25,842 nt of DNA, from the NCBI GenBank assembly GCA_051003795.1, contig JBPCKZ010000177.1:1-25842 (forward strand), written 5' to 3'. The position numbers and the translations under genes were made by a program. The stretch is from JALYXS01 sp051003795 (GTDB lineage: Bacteria; Acidobacteriota; Terriglobia; Bryobacterales; Bryobacteraceae). Below, in pieces: positions 22,768-25,842 of the stretch (its first letter is position 1; every line of letters begins with the position of its first letter). Under the pieces are notes generated by a model. It was not told the DNA's origin, searched no databases, and saw only the letters and a list, made by a program, of their open reading frames with translations.

Positions 22768-23934
22768 ATGCAGACTCTCACCATCCTTGGCTCTACCGGT
22801 TCCATCGGGACGAACACCCTGGACGTGGTGCGGCAAAATCGAGATCGCTTTCGGGTACTCGCACTGGCGGCGGGCGAAAACGTCGATCTGATTCTCCAAC
22901 AAATCAACGAGTTCCACCCCCAAGTGGTGGTCATGGGTTCGCAACAAGCACTTGATCGGCTGGACCTACCTAGACAACGCAAACCCGAGCTCCTCACCGG
23001 CCCCGCCGCTTTGGTCGCAATCTCCACCGCGCCGGAAGTCGATACGGTCATGTCGTCTATCGTCGGAGTTGCCGGGCTGGAGGCCACCTATGAAGCCATT
23101 CGCGCGGGAAAGCGCGTGGGTCTCGCCAACAAAGAGGTCCTTGTATCGGGCGGCAGCCTGGTCATGGAAGCCGTTCGCGCCAGCGGATCGGAACTCATTC
23201 CGGTCGATAGCGAGCACAACGGCGCCCATCAATGCTTTCGCGCGGGCATGCGCCGCGAAGTAACCAAGCTCATCCTGACGGCGTCCGGCGGTCCCTTCCG
23301 GAACACTCCAAAATCCGCGCTAAGTTCCGTGACTCCCGCGCAGGCCTTGAATCATCCAACGTGGAAGATGGGAAACCGCATCACCATCGATTCCGCCACC
23401 CTGATGAACAAAGGGTTTGAAGTGATTGAAGCCTGCCGGCTATTCGATCTGTCTCCAGCCGAGGTCGAAGTGGTGGTGCATCCGCAATCGACCGTGCATG
23501 CCATGGTCGAGTACAACGACGGCAGCATAATTGCCCAAGCCTCGGCCACGGACATGCGGATGCCGATCCAATACGCTCTCACATGGCCCGAGCGCTGCCA
23601 AGCGCCGGTACCGAAGATCGATTGGACGGAGGCGCGTAACTGGGAATTCGGACCGCCCGATTTCGACAAGTTCCCGCTTCTGAAGCTGGCTTATCGCGCT
23701 CAAGAAGCCGGTGGGTCGGCTACGTGCACCTTGAATGCAGCGGATGAAGTTGCCGTGGCCGCGTTTCTCGAAGGGCGCATCTCGTTTCCGGGCATCGCGG
23801 AACTCGTCGAAGAGACGCTGTCGCGCATGCCCCACCGCCAACCGAAGTCGATCTCCGATATCCTTGAGATTGACGAGGCGTCCCGCGCTCTCGCCCGCCA
23901 ATTGGTGGAACGGCGCGGGACCGTGAACGCGTAG
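22768..23934 (+). CDS. dxr: 1-deoxy-D-xylulose 5-phosphate reductoisomerase
   Basis: 388 residues from the ATG at 22768, beginning MQTLTILGSTGSIG; upstream in-frame codons back to 22627 belong to the palindromic repeat and are not part of the protein. Converts DXP to 2-C-methyl-D-erythritol 4-phosphate with NADPH, the committed step of the non-mevalonate isoprenoid pathway. Visible are the NADPH motif GSTGSIG, the metal/substrate motif PVDSEHNGAHQ (usually SEHxAxxQ), TASGGPFR, HPTWKMGNRITIDSATLMNK, and VHPQSTVHAMVEYNDGSI. The length is normal for the family. Only a weak ribosome site (AAAGG) lies between the hairpin and the ATG, so the hairpin may affect translation. rseP follows 23 bases downstream, a common gene order. 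Confidence 0.96.
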   Translation: MQTLTILGSTGSIGTNTLDVVRQNRDRFRVLALAAGENVDLILQQINEFHPQVVVMGSQQALDRLDLPRQRKPELLTGPAALVAISTAPEVDTVMSSIVGVAGLEATYEAIRAGKRVGLANKEVLVSGGSLVMEAVRASGSELIPVDSEHNGAHQCFRAGMRREVTKLILTASGGPFRNTPKSALSSVTPAQALNHPTWKMGNRITIDSATLMNKGFEVIEACRLFDLSPAEVEVVVHPQSTVHAMVEYNDGSIIAQASATDMRMPIQYALTWPERCQAPVPKIDWTEARNWEFGPPDFDKFPLLKLAYRAQEAGGSATCTLNAADEVAVAAFLEGRISFPGIAELVEETLSRMPHRQPKSISDILEIDEASRALARQLVERRGTVNA

Positions 23935-23956
23935 CGCGTAAGAACCGCGTAAGAAC
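23935..23956 (+). repeat. 11-bp perfect tandem repeat in the dxr-rseP gap
   Basis: CGCGTAAGAAC occurs twice back to back, filling almost the whole gap and ending one base before the rseP ATG. The first copy follows the dxr stop (TAG, 23932-23934). A recent duplication is the simplest explanation. No Shine-Dalgarno sequence is present in it. Confidence 0.8.
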
Positions 23957-23957
23957 T

Positions 23958-25280
23958 ATGGCCGCATTGCACGATTTTGTTTGGCTCCTGGTGCTCATCG
24001 GAGTCATGATCCTGATTCACGAGCTGGGCCATTTCTGGGCGGCGCGGTATTTCGACGTCAAAGTAGAATCGTTCAGCATCGGGTTTGGACCCCGGCTGTT
24101 CGGATTCAAAAGAGGCGAAACGGATTACCGGTTCTCGGCGATCCTTTTTGGCGGCTACGTGAAAATGGCGGGCGAGCAGCCCGGCGATGAAACCGCCGGC
24201 GACCCGCGCGGGTTCATGAGCAAGCCGCGCTGGCAGCGCCTGATTATCGCGTTTGCCGGGCCATTCATGAACATCGTGCTCGCGATCGGCCTTTTGACCG
24301 GCGTCTTCATGGTGAAGTTTCAGAAACCAGCGAAATCCGCGAACGATGCCGTGATCGGGCATATCGTGCCCGGCTCCGGCGCGGCGAAAGCACGTTTGCA
24401 GCCGGGCGACAAGATCATCCGCATCGATGGCAAGGACGATCCGACTTGGCAGGACATCGGCCTCAAAGAGGTTTCGAGCGCCGGCAAGCCGCTCGACGTA
24501 ACCGTGGCGCGGGGCGGCAGGCGGATCGACGTCCAGGTAACGCCGGCACTCGACGACCGCGAAGGGATCGGCACGGCGGGCTGGGAGGAGCGTAGCGAGA
24601 TCGAAGTGGGCGACATCTCGCCGGGGATGCCGGCGGAGAAAACGGGCCTTCAGCGCGGCGATTTGTTGTTGAGCATCGACGGCCAGCCAATCAATTCGCG
24701 CTACACGCTACTCGATTCAATTCGCAAAGCGGATGGCAAGCCCGTGACGATCGAGTACTCGCGCGGCGGCGTCCCAAAAACGGTTACGATTCAGCCCGAG
24801 TTCAGCAAGTCGGATGGCAAGCCGAGGTGGATGATCGGCGTGAGCCCGGCGCAGAAGTTGAACCTGATTACGACCAAGTTGTCGTTTCCCGACGCGTTGC
24901 GCGAATCGGTCCATCAGAACATGCAGGGCGCGACGTTGATTTTGGGGTTCTTGAAAGGAATGGTCGAGCGGCGGATGTCCGCGAAGTCTCTGCAAGGGCC
25001 GATCGGGATCGCCCGGCTGTCGGGCGAAGCGGCGCGGGAAGGGCCGTCGGTTTTCTTTCAGCTCATGACCATGGTGAGCTTGAATCTCGCGATTTTTAAC
25101 CTGCTGCCGATTCCCATTCTGGATGGCGGCGTCATTCTCCTGCTGCTGATCGAAATGCTAATGGGCCGCGACATGAGCATGCCGGTGAAAGAAACGGTGT
25201 TCAAGATCGGGTTTGTTTTCTTGATGGTGGTCGTGGTCTTCGTGCTCTACAACGACATTACAAAAATTCTGCCGGGTTAA
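23958..25280 (+). CDS. rseP: RIP metalloprotease RseP (site-2 protease, M50)
   Basis: 440 residues. The first transmembrane helix carries the zinc motif HELGH (21-25). The second conserved motif, NLLPIPILDGG (about 381-391), supplies the third zinc ligand Asp. Two PDZ domains lie between (about 110-205 and 205-290), with the LQPGDKIIRIDG and LQRGDLLLSIDG substrate-binding loops. A C-terminal transmembrane helix ends in DITKILPG. In the inner membrane it makes the second cut of regulated intramembrane proteolysis, typically of anti-sigma factors, and clears signal-peptide remnants. The anti-sigma relic at the left edge is not necessarily its substrate. Expression is probably linked to dxr, given the 23-base gap. 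Confidence 0.95.
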   Translation: MAALHDFVWLLVLIGVMILIHELGHFWAARYFDVKVESFSIGFGPRLFGFKRGETDYRFSAILFGGYVKMAGEQPGDETAGDPRGFMSKPRWQRLIIAFAGPFMNIVLAIGLLTGVFMVKFQKPAKSANDAVIGHIVPGSGAAKARLQPGDKIIRIDGKDDPTWQDIGLKEVSSAGKPLDVTVARGGRRIDVQVTPALDDREGIGTAGWEERSEIEVGDISPGMPAEKTGLQRGDLLLSIDGQPINSRYTLLDSIRKADGKPVTIEYSRGGVPKTVTIQPEFSKSDGKPRWMIGVSPAQKLNLITTKLSFPDALRESVHQNMQGATLILGFLKGMVERRMSAKSLQGPIGIARLSGEAAREGPSVFFQLMTMVSLNLAIFNLLPIPILDGGVILLLLIEMLMGRDMSMPVKETVFKIGFVFLMVVVVFVLYNDITKILPG

Positions 25281-25305
25281 CTTGTTAGAAGCAACAGGCC
25301 AACAG

Positions 25306-25842
25306 ATGGAAGCTTCCTGTATCCGGCAAACGGAACTGCCTCACACCACGCGGCTGTTCGCCGACCTGATCTACCATCGCGAGCGCGTTGCGCGATTTTA
25401 TCCATCGCCCTCTTACAAGGAAGCCGCCGCCGCAATTGATTTCAGCGCGGGAAAACGCGCGGCGCTGGTTTCCGCTTTGCGCGCGCGGAGTGGCGGCGGC
25501 CCTTTGCTCGATATGCTGGCGAAACCGGGAACGGTCGCAGTGGTTACCGGCCAGCAGGTGGGGCTTTTTTCGGGTCCGGCATACACCATTTACAAGACGC
25601 TCACCGCCGTTAAGCTCGCGCGGGAGCTTACGGCGCAAGGCATTGCCGCCGTTCCGATTTTCTGGCTCGCGACGGAGGATCACGACTTCGCGGAAGTGAA
25701 CAAGGCGTGGATTTTCGACCGCGAATATCAACCGCACGAACTCAGAGCGGGAGCTAACCCAGGACCGAATCAGCCCGTGGGCGGGGTTGTTCTCGATAGC
25801 GTTCCGATGGATGAACTGGCGGCGATCCTGCACGGATTGCCG
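25306..25842 (+). CDS. bshC: Bacillithiol biosynthesis cysteine-adding enzyme (5' part)
   Basis: The first 179 residues, running off the right edge with no stop. The start is taken as the ATG at 25306; an in-frame TTG at 25282 right after the rseP stop is possible. The signature stretches are VAVVTGQQVGLFSGPAYTIY, KTLTAVKLARELTAQ and PIFWLATEDHDFAEV, which match the Rossmann-like N-terminal domain of BshC. The enzyme is proposed to add cysteine to glucosaminyl malate in the last step of bacillithiol synthesis, so the cell probably uses bacillithiol as a low-molecular-weight thiol. It starts 25 bases after rseP, so it may belong to the same transcript. Confidence 0.93.
   Translation, partial: MEASCIRQTELPHTTRLFADLIYHRERVARFYPSPSYKEAAAAIDFSAGKRAALVSALRARSGGGPLLDMLAKPGTVAVVTGQQVGLFSGPAYTIYKTLTAVKLARELTAQGIAAVPIFWLATEDHDFAEVNKAWIFDREYQPHELRAGANPGPNQPVGGVVLDSVPMDELAAILHGLP

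Noticed and set aside
1..25842. CRISPR array, transposase, integrase or tRNA
   Set aside because: No regularly spaced direct repeats, no DDE or tyrosine-recombinase proteins and no tRNA-like cloverleaf were noticed. This was a reading by eye, so short or degenerate tRNA remnants could be missed.

Overview
The window is GC-rich chromosomal DNA from an acidobacterium, most likely of the Solibacter/Bryobacter group. The evidence is a TIGR03437-type C-terminal module on a giant subtilase, a TIGR03118-type protein, a BshC gene, many Tat- or Sec-exported proteins of unknown function, and long palindromic intergenic repeats. This placement is inferred from gene content; no rRNA or other phylogenetic marker is present.

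Layout. (1) 1-4186, minus strand: a tight operon read right to left. It runs from a metallophosphoesterase-cupredoxin fusion (intact), to a TIGR03118-cupredoxin fusion (broken), a two-domain PAP2/vanadium-haloperoxidase-like protein (broken in three places), an ECF sigma factor tail (truncated and frameshifted), and an anti-sigma factor (nonsense codon, runs off the left edge). A 20-bp LacI-family-type palindrome lies against the start codon of the first gene. (2) 4341-9980, plus strand: a TPR protein, an unknown protein coupled to a quinone oxidoreductase, and an NtrB-like histidine kinase coupled to an M24 aminopeptidase. (3) 10040-12557: a divergent pair, an MprF/AglD-type flippase-like membrane protein and a di-heme cytochrome c peroxidase/MauG-like protein. 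(4) 12586-14369: a two-gene ATPase plus TOPRIM-like (DUF4276-type) module that resembles anti-phage systems; the ATPase has one in-frame TGA. (5) 14350-16879: an exported protein of unknown function, a CPBP membrane protease and an AqpZ aquaporin. (6) 16930-22450: a 1064-residue secreted subtilase, an exported multi-domain protein and a beta-hydroxyacid dehydrogenase. (7) 22451-25842: a leader region with a promoter, a possible pseudoknotted RNA and a 116-bp hairpin, followed by dxr (isoprenoid synthesis), rseP (site-2 protease) and the 5' part of bshC (bacillithiol synthesis).

The most notable points are these. Mutational decay is confined to one exported-protein operon while the rest of the window is almost clean. 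The ATPase/TOPRIM pair may be a defence module. A possible structured RNA lies upstream of dxr. A palindromic repeat family has two copies: one forms a hairpin just before the dxr start, the other encodes the beginning of a signal peptide. The two copies differ by changes that largely keep base pairing. No tRNA, rRNA, CRISPR array, transposase or integrase was seen.
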